From assembly GCA_002687715.1 (NCBI GenBank), contig NZBC01000116.1:1-44245 (forward strand): a stretch of 44,245 nucleotides of DNA, in the 5' to 3' direction. The position numbers and the translations under genes were made by a program. The DNA is from Planctomycetota bacterium. GTDB lineage: Bacteria > Planctomycetota > GCA-002687715. Shown piece by piece: positions 18,371-25,930 of this stretch; position 1 is the stretch's first letter, and every line of letters starts with the position of its first letter. The notes below the pieces were generated by a model. It worked only from the letters and a program-made list of their open reading frames with translations. It was not told the DNA's origin and searched no databases.

Positions 18371-18602
18371 TCGAGGGTTCGAATCCCGCGGGTCGGATTG
18401 AAGGTGAAAGGCGACGACGCTTCGCGCGAGGGGGGTCCGCGCGCTCCACGCCGCCACCTTTCAACACTGCAGCCAAGCAAGTGACGACGGCGGGCTCGGA
18501 CGAGCGGAACAGGGGGGTGTACCGTAAGCCGGACCCGCCGCCGTCGGCGTTCCTCTCTGTAGGGGCACGGCGTGGCGGAATGAACGAAGAAATCCGCGCG
18601 GC
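18371..18602 (+). other. Gene-free stretch with a tRNA T-arm-like sequence
   Basis: Bases 18375-18387 contain GGGTTCGAATCCC, the canonical T-arm of a tRNA, followed by GCGGGTCGG, which could be a 3' acceptor strand. No matching 5' acceptor, D-arm or anticodon arm is present upstream, because the preceding bases form the terminator hairpin. It may be a relic of a tRNA 3' end (as left by integration events) or chance. The rest of this stretch shows nothing recognisable. Confidence 0.25.
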
Positions 18603-19164
18603 TCAGACGGTCGCGAGCGCTCCGAAGATCACGGCGCAGGTGTAGCCGTGTTGCTCGAGCAGCGCGCGCAGTCGATAGCGCGCCGCGCGCAGCCGGCGCC
18701 GGGTCGACCGGGGGGTCGCTGGCAGCCCCTCGGCGCTGAGGAGCTTCGCGATCTCGGTCGTGTTCTTGCCGTCGCAGTAGGCCAGGCGCAGCAGTTCCGC
18801 GTCCCGCGGGTCGAGGAACGCCAGCTGCCGGCGTACGTCCTGCCGGATCTGATGCCCTTCCTCCTCGTCATGCTCGTCGGGTACCTGCTCGACGTCGCCG
18901 AGCCTCCGCCTCCAACCTGGCGATCCGGAACCCCTGTCGCTGCAGGGCTTTCCACAGATAGGGATCGGGGTGTCGGACATCCGTGGGACGGCGCAACAGG
19001 CTCAGCGCCGTTTCCTGGACCACCTCGTCGCGGATGTCAGCAGGCAAACGCCCAGCCAACGCGTCGAGCCGCCGGAGCAGGCTGACGTCGGTGTCCTGAT
19101 GGGCACTCCCAGCGGGGGGCGGAGTTGGGGGGCCCTGGCGAGCGGGTTTTTCGGGCTCGATCAT
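18603..19164 (-). pseudogene. ECF sigma factor split by a frameshift
   Basis: Two overlapping reading frames together make one sigma factor. The first (from ATG 19164) gives DIRDEVVQETALSLL and PYLWKALQRQGFRIARLEAE, a region-2-like part, then runs out of frame to a UGA at 18868. The second gives LGDVEQVPDEHDEEEGHQIR, LAFLDPRDAELLRLAYCDGK and a region-4 helix (TTEIAKLLSAEGL, RSTRRRLRAARYRL). The switch is needed at about 18895-18910. This could be a one-base indel in the genome, an assembly error or programmed frameshifting. It is divergent from an anti-sigma factor gene, which would be its partner. Confidence 0.72.
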
Positions 19165-19241
19165 CCCGGATTTCTTGGTCGGTCTGGCCAGAGCGACGCT
19201 CTCATATAAGTGGATATGATCTCCGGCGTCTACTGCGACCC

Positions 19242-20141
19242 ATGGTCACGACTTCGATGAGCGAAGCCGCCGAAAACGAACCCAAGACTCCACCCGATGC
19301 CAACGCCGTGGACGAGGCTTCCGCGTTCCTGCACGGGCGTCTTCCGGACGTCGAGGCCGATGCGTATGCCGCTTCGTTGAAGTCGAAGCCGGCGCGTCGC
19401 GCGGCCGTGATCGAAGCCTTGGGGCTGCACGCGACTGCGCGGTTGGCGTTCGCTGACGACGAGCCGGTCGAACAAGACGCGGAACTCTGCGCAGGATTCC
19501 GCGGGCTCATGCCTGCGTTCGTGTCCGGCGGATCGACGTCCCGCCAACGCGATCATGTCGAGGAGCATCTGGAGTCCTGCCGGGCGTGTCGGGTCGCGTT
19601 GGCGACGGTGCAGAGAGGACGTTCGGTGGGCCGGCCGGCATGGTTCACAGCCGCCGCTTCCATACTGCTTTTGATTCTCGGAGTCGCTGCGGGATGGGAG
19701 TTGCGAGGGGGCGGTGCGGCGTCGGTATCAGCTGACGAACCGCCGGAGGTGATGTCAGACGACTTGCGCTTCGAGGTCATTGATGTGGTGGAGGGGGCGC
19801 CCGAACTCCGACAGGTGAAGACTGTTGCGGAGACTGTAGTCTCGCGCATTCAGATCCGAGAGTTCTTGCGCCCCGATCTCAGTTCCAAGGCCGTCGACGA
19901 CCTTGTCTTGTGCCTTCAGCTTTTTGGACGCGCGGGAGCCGGCACGCCGGGGACGCGGGAGTGGGTTCGCTGTGCGCTTCTGCATCCATCGCCGGACGTT
20001 CGCCGCGAGGCCGCGGTTTGGTACCCCAAGATCGATACGGGGTGGCGCAATGACGAGCATGTGCGGGGGCTCGTCGAAGCCGGCATGCAAGCGAAGCCGA
20101 AGTCCGCCGGGCCCAAAATCCACAAACCGAAGCGCCAATAG
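19242..20141 (+). CDS. Membrane anti-sigma factor with zinc-finger
   Basis: 299 residues from ATG 19242 (a second ATG at 19257 is also possible). HVEEHLESCRACRVAL holds the HxxxCxxC of ZAS-type anti-sigma factors, preceded by an ELCAGFRGLMPAFVSG helix. A single membrane helix (WFTAAASILLLILGVAAGW) follows, then an extracytoplasmic part of about 150 residues including a HEAT-like end (HPSPDVRREAAVWYP). It would hold the divergent sigma factor inactive until a signal arrives. The 77-bp spacer between them contains an AT-rich patch with TATGAT at 19215-19220, a possible -10 element. Confidence 0.8.
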   Translation: MVTTSMSEAAENEPKTPPDANAVDEASAFLHGRLPDVEADAYAASLKSKPARRAAVIEALGLHATARLAFADDEPVEQDAELCAGFRGLMPAFVSGGSTSRQRDHVEEHLESCRACRVALATVQRGRSVGRPAWFTAAASILLLILGVAAGWELRGGGAASVSADEPPEVMSDDLRFEVIDVVEGAPELRQVKTVAETVVSRIQIREFLRPDLSSKAVDDLVLCLQLFGRAGAGTPGTREWVRCALLHPSPDVRREAAVWYPKIDTGWRNDEHVRGLVEAGMQAKPKSAGPKIHKPKRQ

Positions 20142-20250
20142 GCGCCTTCCGGACTTCCGCTCACCCTTGGCATCCCGGGCGGTCGAACAGTCCAGGGCTT
20201 GCGTTTGGAATGAACCACTGTCCTGCCCCTACTCACCAGGGAGGCCCTCC

Positions 20251-20568
20251 ATGCTCACCATCAACTGTCCCACCGGATCCGCCGAACCAGGTTCAGAAGT
20301 CGTGACGACGGGAACGACTTCCGATTGCGCCAACACCGTGGCGGCCGTCACCATCGACGGGGCCGCTCATCAGCACACCTGGTCGTGCGATAACGGAAAA
20401 TTCACCATCAAGACCAAGGCGCCGGCCTGCGAGCACGGCAGCTCGAACGTCCTCATCTTCAGTGTCACGCTCGGAACGGAGCGCAAGAGCTGCTCGGTCC
20501 CGATCGACTGCGACCAGTGCGGCACGCGCTCGCGTCGTAGCGCTGAGCGGCCGCTGACCCGCGCCTGA
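20251..20568 (+). CDS. Small Cys-rich protein of unknown function
   Basis: 105 residues with a GGGAGG ribosome-binding site about 8 nt before ATG 20251. There is no signal peptide. The six or more Cys (INCPTG, SDCANT, WSCDNG, PACEHG, KSCSVPIDCDQC) are spread through a small beta-rich sequence (AAVTIDGAAHQHTWSC, VLIFSVTLGTERKS), resembling a single Ig-like fold. The tail is Arg-rich. I do not recognise a family. It lies directly before the selenoprotein gene at 20643 but with its own ribosome-binding site. Confidence 0.6.
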   Translation: MLTINCPTGSAEPGSEVVTTGTTSDCANTVAAVTIDGAAHQHTWSCDNGKFTIKTKAPACEHGSSNVLIFSVTLGTERKSCSVPIDCDQCGTRSRRSAERPLTRA

Positions 20569-20642
20569 GCCGCGACGAACGCCACGGGAGGCCACCCGTC
20601 CTTACCCGCACCTGTGTACAGTGCGGGCAAGGAGACCCCCCA

Positions 20643-22007
20643 ATGGCACCGATACGACCCGGCCTGGTCTGGCGGATCGTCGCTCTGGTCCTCGCGGTTA
20701 CGCTGACGGGACTCGCGCAGGAGGCGGCGACGGACCTGGGTGCGAAGAAGAAGCAGCGCCTGAAGGACGACGCCGCCGACTTCTGGATCTACGACGACAT
20801 CGAGGCGGGGTACGCGAAGGCCAAGGCCGGCGGCAAGCCGCTGCTGGTGTCGTTCCGCTGCGTCCCGTGAGTGGCCTGCAAGGCTCTAGACGGCCAGGTG
20901 GCCGTCCCCGCGGATGATGCGCTGAAGACCCTCCTCGATCGCTACGTGTGCGTGCGGCTCGTGCAGATGCACGGGGTGGACCTGAAGCGATTCTCTTTCG
21001 ACGGGTCGCTGACGTGGGCCATCTTCATGATGAACGCCGACGGCACGATCTACGGCCGCTACGGCAGCCGTTCCGGTCTTCGCGACCTGTCCGATCGCGA
21101 GATCTCACTGACGGGGTTCAAGGCGTCGCTGCGGGGCGGGCTCGAGATGCACGGCCGCTACGGTCAGGACAAGGACGCGGTGGGCAAGGCGCTCGCGGGC
21201 AAGACGAGCTCGCGGACGCCGAAGTGGCGTACGCCGGAGGCCATGCCCACGTTGAAGGACAACGCTCGGTTCAACGTCCCGTTTCTCGATGAGTCCGGGG
21301 TTCGCGCCGGGTGCATCCACTGCCACATGGTGCCGGCGAACGAGATTCGGTCGCTGCGGCTCACCAACCAGCCGATTCCCGACCGCGAGCTCGTCCCGTA
21401 TCCCATGCCCAACCAGCTCGGGTTCCGGATGGACCCGAAAGAGATGGCGACAGTCCTGAATGTCGGACCGCGCTCGGTCGCCGGTCGCGCGGGGTTGCAG
21501 AAGGGCGATCGCATCGACGCGATGGCGGGGCAGCCGATCCTCTCGACCGCGGACATCCAGTGGGTGCTGCACAACGCCGGTGACCCGGCGGTCGTCGAGA
21601 TGCGTATCGTCCGTGGAGACGAGGCGAAGACTCTGAGGCTCACGCTTGCGAAGGGTTGGCGGATGCGCCTCCCCGACTGGCGCTTCATCAACAAGGGGCT
21701 GCTCCGGCAGGCCCTCGGGTTCAACGTCGACATGGTGCCGCGTCGGCGCGCCCGTCGGATGGGTCTCGGGGGCAAGCTCGCGCTGACTGTGGACAAGACG
21801 TCCCGCGAGACCCGCATGAAGACGGGGCTCGGCAACAAGGACCTCATCATTGCGGTGGACGGCAAACGCGGACCCATGACTGTCGGCGCATTCACCGCGT
21901 ACGTGCTGCGCGAGAAGAAGAAGGGGGACAAGCTCACGGTTCGCATCATGGAGCTCGTGGATCGTTTCCCGCGCCCGGAGCACGACGTCGAGGTGACGAT
22001 CAAATAG
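20643..22007 (+). CDS. Putative selenoprotein: thioredoxin-like, CxxCH and PDZ domains
   Basis: 454 residues if the UGA at 20868-20870 (codon 76) is selenocysteine. AAGGAG precedes ATG 20643. A signal peptide (residues 1-25) is followed by a thioredoxin-like domain: KAKAGGKPLLVSFRC then Cys73-Val-Pro-Sec76-Val-Ala-Cys79, so the Sec replaces the second Cys of a CxxC and a third Cys lies three residues on. At 224-228 is CIHCH, a c-type haem-binding motif. Two PDZ-like domains follow (about 260-335 and 358-450; SVAGRAGLQKGDRIDAMAG, GLGNKDLIIAVDGKRG). The UGA is followed by a perfect hairpin (20889-20906). The 5' piece alone ends inside the redox motif. Likely a periplasmic redox protein; the electron partner is unknown. 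Confidence 0.82.
20889..20906 (+). promoter_or_regulatory. SECIS-like hairpin after UGA codon 76
   Basis: GACGGCC (20889-20895) and GGCCGUC (20900-20906) form a perfect 7-bp stem closed by an AGGU loop. The loop starts 25 nt after the UGA. Loop size, distance and G in the second loop position fit bacterial SECIS elements. Confidence 0.7.
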
Positions 22008-22019
22008 GCCTCGCTGCCC

Positions 22020-22619
22020 ATGGCTCCGCGACTCTCCACGCGCGACCGAGCCCGCCTGCGCGAGGACGTTCAGTACCTCAACCTCGAGGAGATGCGGACG
22101 TTCTGCAAGAAGCACGACCTCTCGCTCTTCATCCATATCGAGCGGGTGGACGGCCGCCTTCGGCGTACGAGTGACCGCGATCGCAAGGACGTCGTCCTGA
22201 ACCGGATCCTCGCGTTCGCGCTCGATGGCCGGCGCGACGGACCGACGGTCTACTCCCGGAAGGTCGTCGGGAACGGACCGTTACCGGACTCGCTCACGCC
22301 TCGGGTTCGGGTTCGCTACGGACAGTACGAGAAGCACAACCCGGTCTTCGTCCAGACCCTGAAGGACCTCACGGACGGCGCGTTCCGCACCGGCATGATC
22401 GCGCGCCTCGTCCTGCGGGACTTCTGGACCGCGGGTACGGCGCCGACGATGCGGCAGTTCGCCGCGGCGTGGATCGAGGCGACGGCTGCTCACACCTCGC
22501 CCCGCCCGGAAGGCGCCTACCTGGTCGATCTCGCACGGGGCACCGCGGGCGACGACTGGAAGGAGGTCCGCGTTGCCAAGGCGAGTCGTGCCCTCGAGGT
22601 CCTCGCGCACCTCGTCTGA
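22020..22619 (+). CDS. Conserved-looking hypothetical protein
   Basis: 199 residues, starting 12 nt after the stop of the selenoprotein gene, so probably in the same transcript. The N-terminal part has a compact helical start (RLREDVQYLNLEEMRTFCKK) with a SAP-like look, then IHIERVDGRLRRTSDRDRKD and VVLNRILAFALDG. There are no membrane segments or signal. The C-terminal half (TMRQFAAAWIEATAAHTS) is helical. I do not recognise a family with confidence. It converges with the FG-GAP gene (17 bp between stops). Confidence 0.6.
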   Translation: MAPRLSTRDRARLREDVQYLNLEEMRTFCKKHDLSLFIHIERVDGRLRRTSDRDRKDVVLNRILAFALDGRRDGPTVYSRKVVGNGPLPDSLTPRVRVRYGQYEKHNPVFVQTLKDLTDGAFRTGMIARLVLRDFWTAGTAPTMRQFAAAWIEATAAHTSPRPEGAYLVDLARGTAGDDWKEVRVAKASRALEVLAHLV

Positions 22620-22636
22620 CGGTCAGCGGCTCCCGA

Positions 22637-24277
22637 TCACTGGGAGAACAGCAACTCCAGCCCGTTGGAGAGCGCGCCCGCCGTGACGTCGTAGGACTGG
22701 GTGTACAGCAGCAAAGGAGCCGGGCCGGGAGCGTGGAGATCGAGCGGGAGGATGATCGACCCGAGTCCATCGAACGATGTCGAGACAGCGGCGAAAGAGG
22801 GATCGAAGACGTCGATGAGCAGGGTGCCGGCGCCGATCGTGAGCGACGCCGGGGCGAGGGAAACGGCCAGGACCGCGGAGCCGGACGGCGTGCCGCCGAG
22901 GAGGTCGATCGTGCCGGCGTGTGCGGAGCCGACGGCGCCCGCGGTCCATGCGAGAGTGAGCCCGCCGGAGTTCGATCCGTAGACGTTCGCCCCACACGCC
23001 GTCTGCACCAGGGCGCGTCCAGAGTGGAAGTTCGTCGTCGTGTAGTACGGCGACCCGATCACGAATTCGCTCAGCCCGTCGCCGTTGACGTCGCCGAGGT
23101 CGGAGATGCCGTAGCCGTACCCCCAGTCATCGGGCGTGCCGTATCGGAACAGGATGTCCGATCCGGTCGCTCCGGAAATCGCCCGCACGTAGCCGTTCTG
23201 CATCGAGAGCTCCGAGTTGGCCCACGCGCCGACCAGCGCATCGACGACTCCGTCTCCGTCGAGGTCGCCCGCTGCGCTCAGGGTGTCACCGAAGAACTCT
23301 GACGTCGTGATGCCGTCGAACGGGCCCATCGCGATGATGCCGTTCGAGCCCGACAGGATGTACGCGCGGCCGGAGTTCGGCAGCCCGTTGGGATCGGCCT
23401 GCGGAGCACCCACCAGGATGTCTGGAACCGTGTCGCCGTCGATGTCACCCCGAAGCCCGGCCACGGCCTCGCCGAACCGGTCTCCGTCGGCCAGGCCGTC
23501 GACGTAGTAGAGGAGCGCGCCGGTCGCGCCGGAGAATACGTCCAGGCGACCCCGGTCGTTGGTGATTCCCCGCCAGGACCCGACCGCGAAGTCGGGAACG
23601 CCGTCACCGCTTACATCGCCGACGCCGGTGACGTCCTTGCCGAAGAACATCCCCGCCTGGGTACCGGCGAGATGGTGGATCACGGCTCCCGTCGCCCCCG
23701 AGTACACGCGTGCATACCCGGTGTCGGCACCACCCGCGTCAGCGCTGTACGCGCCGGCGATGAAGTCGCCGCGTCCGTCGCCGTTGACGTCACCGAGACC
23801 CGCGACGCATCCGCCGAACAAGTCCCCCATCGCAGCGCCCGCCAGGCTGTGGATGGTGGACCCGTCCGCGCCCGACAGCAGATAGGCGCGCCCGCTGAAC
23901 GGGCCGCTCGGGTCGGCGTAGATGGCGCCCACCACGAGGTCGTCGATCCCGTCCTGGTCTGCGTCATCGACGCGGCCGAGGGAGTACCCGAATGCGTCGC
24001 CCTGTGCGTCGCCTGTCCGGCTCCACAGCAGAACATCGGTCGCTCCGGAGAACACCCGCACCTGGCCTGCGTCGAGCCCACCCGTGTCGTCCCCGGTCAC
24101 GCCGACGGCGTAGTCCGGGACCTGATCCCCATCGACGTCCCCGATTCCGCGCACGGCGAAACCGACGAAGTCGAACGAAGCACCGCCGTAGTGCGCGGCG
24201 AGGGTCGGGAGCTGCTGTCCCGTCAGGAGGGGAACCAATAGCGCAAGCGCCCATGCAGACCGTGAGAAGTGCATCAT
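22637..24277 (-). CDS. Secreted FG-GAP (integrin alpha-like) beta-propeller protein
   Basis: 546 residues from the first of two adjacent ATGs (24277; 24274 is equally possible), with a signal peptide (FSRSAWALALLVPLLTG). Seven FG-GAP-type repeats each carry a calcium-binding Dx(D/N)xDxxxD-like loop: GDVDGDQVPD, DDADQDGIDD, GDVNGDGRGD, GDVSGDGVPD, GDIDGDTVPD, GDLDGDGVVD and GDVNGDGLSE. This is the number needed for one seven-bladed propeller. The C-terminal 110 residues are a beta-rich tail (GSNSGGLTLAWTAGAVGSAH, GTLLIDVFDPSFAAVS) of the type common on planctomycete secreted proteins. Likely a surface or released binding protein. Confidence 0.92.
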   Translation of the reverse strand: MMHFSRSAWALALLVPLLTGQQLPTLAAHYGGASFDFVGFAVRGIGDVDGDQVPDYAVGVTGDDTGGLDAGQVRVFSGATDVLLWSRTGDAQGDAFGYSLGRVDDADQDGIDDLVVGAIYADPSGPFSGRAYLLSGADGSTIHSLAGAAMGDLFGGCVAGLGDVNGDGRGDFIAGAYSADAGGADTGYARVYSGATGAVIHHLAGTQAGMFFGKDVTGVGDVSGDGVPDFAVGSWRGITNDRGRLDVFSGATGALLYYVDGLADGDRFGEAVAGLRGDIDGDTVPDILVGAPQADPNGLPNSGRAYILSGSNGIIAMGPFDGITTSEFFGDTLSAAGDLDGDGVVDALVGAWANSELSMQNGYVRAISGATGSDILFRYGTPDDWGYGYGISDLGDVNGDGLSEFVIGSPYYTTTNFHSGRALVQTACGANVYGSNSGGLTLAWTAGAVGSAHAGTIDLLGGTPSGSAVLAVSLAPASLTIGAGTLLIDVFDPSFAAVSTSFDGLGSIILPLDLHAPGPAPLLLYTQSYDVTAGALSNGLELLFSQ

Positions 24278-24636
24278 GACGGGATCCGTGAAGGCGGTCG
24301 GTCGGGGGGGCGATCGGGGGGGCGCGACCGCACTTCGAGTGTAGCCACTCGAGGCAGCCGGGGCGTCGCAATTCGCGGGCGGACCTCGGCCGCTGGTTCG
24401 GGAAAGCGGCGTCCACCCCGAGATCGCCCCGTGAAACCGCCTCCGCCCGGGTAGGCGAAGCGGAGAGCGATGACGCCGGTGGGCTGGAGCGTCCGATGCG
24501 GACACGCCTCCAGGATCTCCCGGGGAGCGGGGGCGCTGTCGAGCAAAAACGTCTCTCGGAGCCGGGAGCCGTCTCGGAGTACGATTCTGTCCCTCTGTTT
24601 CTGGTTTCTCATCTTCTGGCGGGCACGGGATCGGTG
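24278..24636. other. Divergent intergenic region with G-runs
   Basis: This 359-bp stretch separates the FG-GAP gene (minus) and the CFA-type gene (plus), so it should contain both promoters. G-runs near 24306-24326 (GTCGGGGGGGCGAT, CGGGGGGGCG) could form a G-rich structure. I could not assign clear -35 or -10 elements, and see no gene here. Confidence 0.4.
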
Positions 24637-25905
24637 ATGGACGCGAATCTGGCAGCGGAACTGGAGATCTCGCCCGGGGCCGCGATTGCGGGACGGGCCC
24701 GGGCGGGGATCGAGGGCGTCTTTTCGGACTTCCCCTGGACTATCACGTTCCGCGATTGGACCGGGCAGACCTACACCATCGGTAGGGGCGAGCCCCACTG
24801 GGGGGGAGGGCGGCTCGACGTCACCTTCCACAACGCGGACGCGGCGCGCTCCGTCGTTCGCCACGACGTGCTCGGGTTGCTCGACGCGTTCGTCCGCGGC
24901 GACATCGACCTGGACGGAAACCTCTACCTCATCACCCACGTCAAGCACCACGGCCGCCTGCGTCTGAGCTGGAAGCAAGCGCTACCGGCGATGCTCCGCT
25001 ATCGGGGGTTCCAGGACCGGAAGTCGGCATCGGTGAACGTGAAGAGCCACTACGACATCCCGCAAGAAGCGTTGAACATCTACCTCGACCAGGCGTATTG
25101 GTCATACTCCTGCGGCATGTTCGAAGATCCCGACCGCCTCGATATCGACGAGCTCAAGCGGGTCGGGCAAGGTGAGTCCGATGACTTCGATTCGCTCGAG
25201 AAGGCGCAGTGGCGGAAGTTCAAGGATGCCGCCGATTTCATCCGGCCGAAGGAGGGCGAAACGCTCCTCGACGTCGGCTGCGGCTACGGTGGTCAGCTCA
25301 AGGTCGCGCTGGAGAACCAGCCGTTCGGGAAGGTCGTGGGCTGGACGCACTCGTCGAATCAGGTCCGCGAAGGGCAGCAGTTGCTCGCCGACCACCCCGG
25401 GGAGCGGTGGGAGCTGCGAGAGGGCGACTACCGCGAGGACGATCGTGTCTTCGATCACATCACGTCCACGGGGATGATCTCTCACGTCGGACCGCGCGGG
25501 CTCGTGCCGTACGTCCGCCAGGTCCGCCGGCGCATCAAGACCGGTGGTCGCTACATGCACCATGCGCTCATGCGGGCCGAATCCGAGATCCCGCACGATG
25601 CCGACGTCGGACTCGTGTTCAACAAGAAGTACGTGTGGCCGGGCTTCCATTGGTTTCCGGTCGAGAAGCACGTCACGGCGATCACGAAGAACGGCTTCCA
25701 GCTCCTGGGACTGAAGAACCTCTCCGCGCACTACGCCAAGACGACGGTGGCCTGGTACGAGCGCATGATGGCGCGAGAGGACGAGATGGTCGCCTACGTC
25801 GGCCAACCTACGTTCCGGGCCTGGCAGGTGTTCCTCGGCGGCGTTGTGCAGGGGTTCCTGAACAAGACGATTCACGTCTACCGGATCTACTGCGAGGCAA
25901 CGTGA
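24637..25905 (+). CDS. Cyclopropane-fatty-acyl-phospholipid synthase-like methyltransferase
   Basis: 422 residues from ATG 24637; longer readings add Arg-rich non-family sequence. The N-terminal 130 residues match the lipid-binding part (TYTIGRGEPHWGGGRLDV, DVLGLLDAFVRGDIDLDGNL). The catalytic part has KSHYDIPQEALNIYLDQAYW and YSCGMFEDP (bicarbonate/substrate region), SAM motif LLDVGCGYGGQLK and GWTHSSNQVREG. These proteins methylenate or methylate unsaturated acyl chains in membrane lipids. The gene converges with a flavin amine-oxidase-like gene (25 bp between stops), a pairing also seen in lipid-modification loci, which hints at a shared role. Confidence 0.88.
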   Translation: MDANLAAELEISPGAAIAGRARAGIEGVFSDFPWTITFRDWTGQTYTIGRGEPHWGGGRLDVTFHNADAARSVVRHDVLGLLDAFVRGDIDLDGNLYLITHVKHHGRLRLSWKQALPAMLRYRGFQDRKSASVNVKSHYDIPQEALNIYLDQAYWSYSCGMFEDPDRLDIDELKRVGQGESDDFDSLEKAQWRKFKDAADFIRPKEGETLLDVGCGYGGQLKVALENQPFGKVVGWTHSSNQVREGQQLLADHPGERWELREGDYREDDRVFDHITSTGMISHVGPRGLVPYVRQVRRRIKTGGRYMHHALMRAESEIPHDADVGLVFNKKYVWPGFHWFPVEKHVTAITKNGFQLLGLKNLSAHYAKTTVAWYERMMAREDEMVAYVGQPTFRAWQVFLGGVVQGFLNKTIHVYRIYCEAT

Positions 25906-25930
25906 TGGGGTCGGACCGGGAGCGCGGACC

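Noticed and set aside
18326..18398. Possible tRNA-Sec gene
   Set aside because: A T-arm-like sequence is present, but there is no UCA anticodon loop, no paired 8-bp acceptor stem and no long variable arm. The upstream bases are a simple hairpin.
20871..22007. GTG start at 20871 as a separate gene
   Set aside because: There is no ribosome-binding site, and it would begin immediately after the redox Cys of a thioredoxin-like fold; read-through of the UGA is the better explanation.
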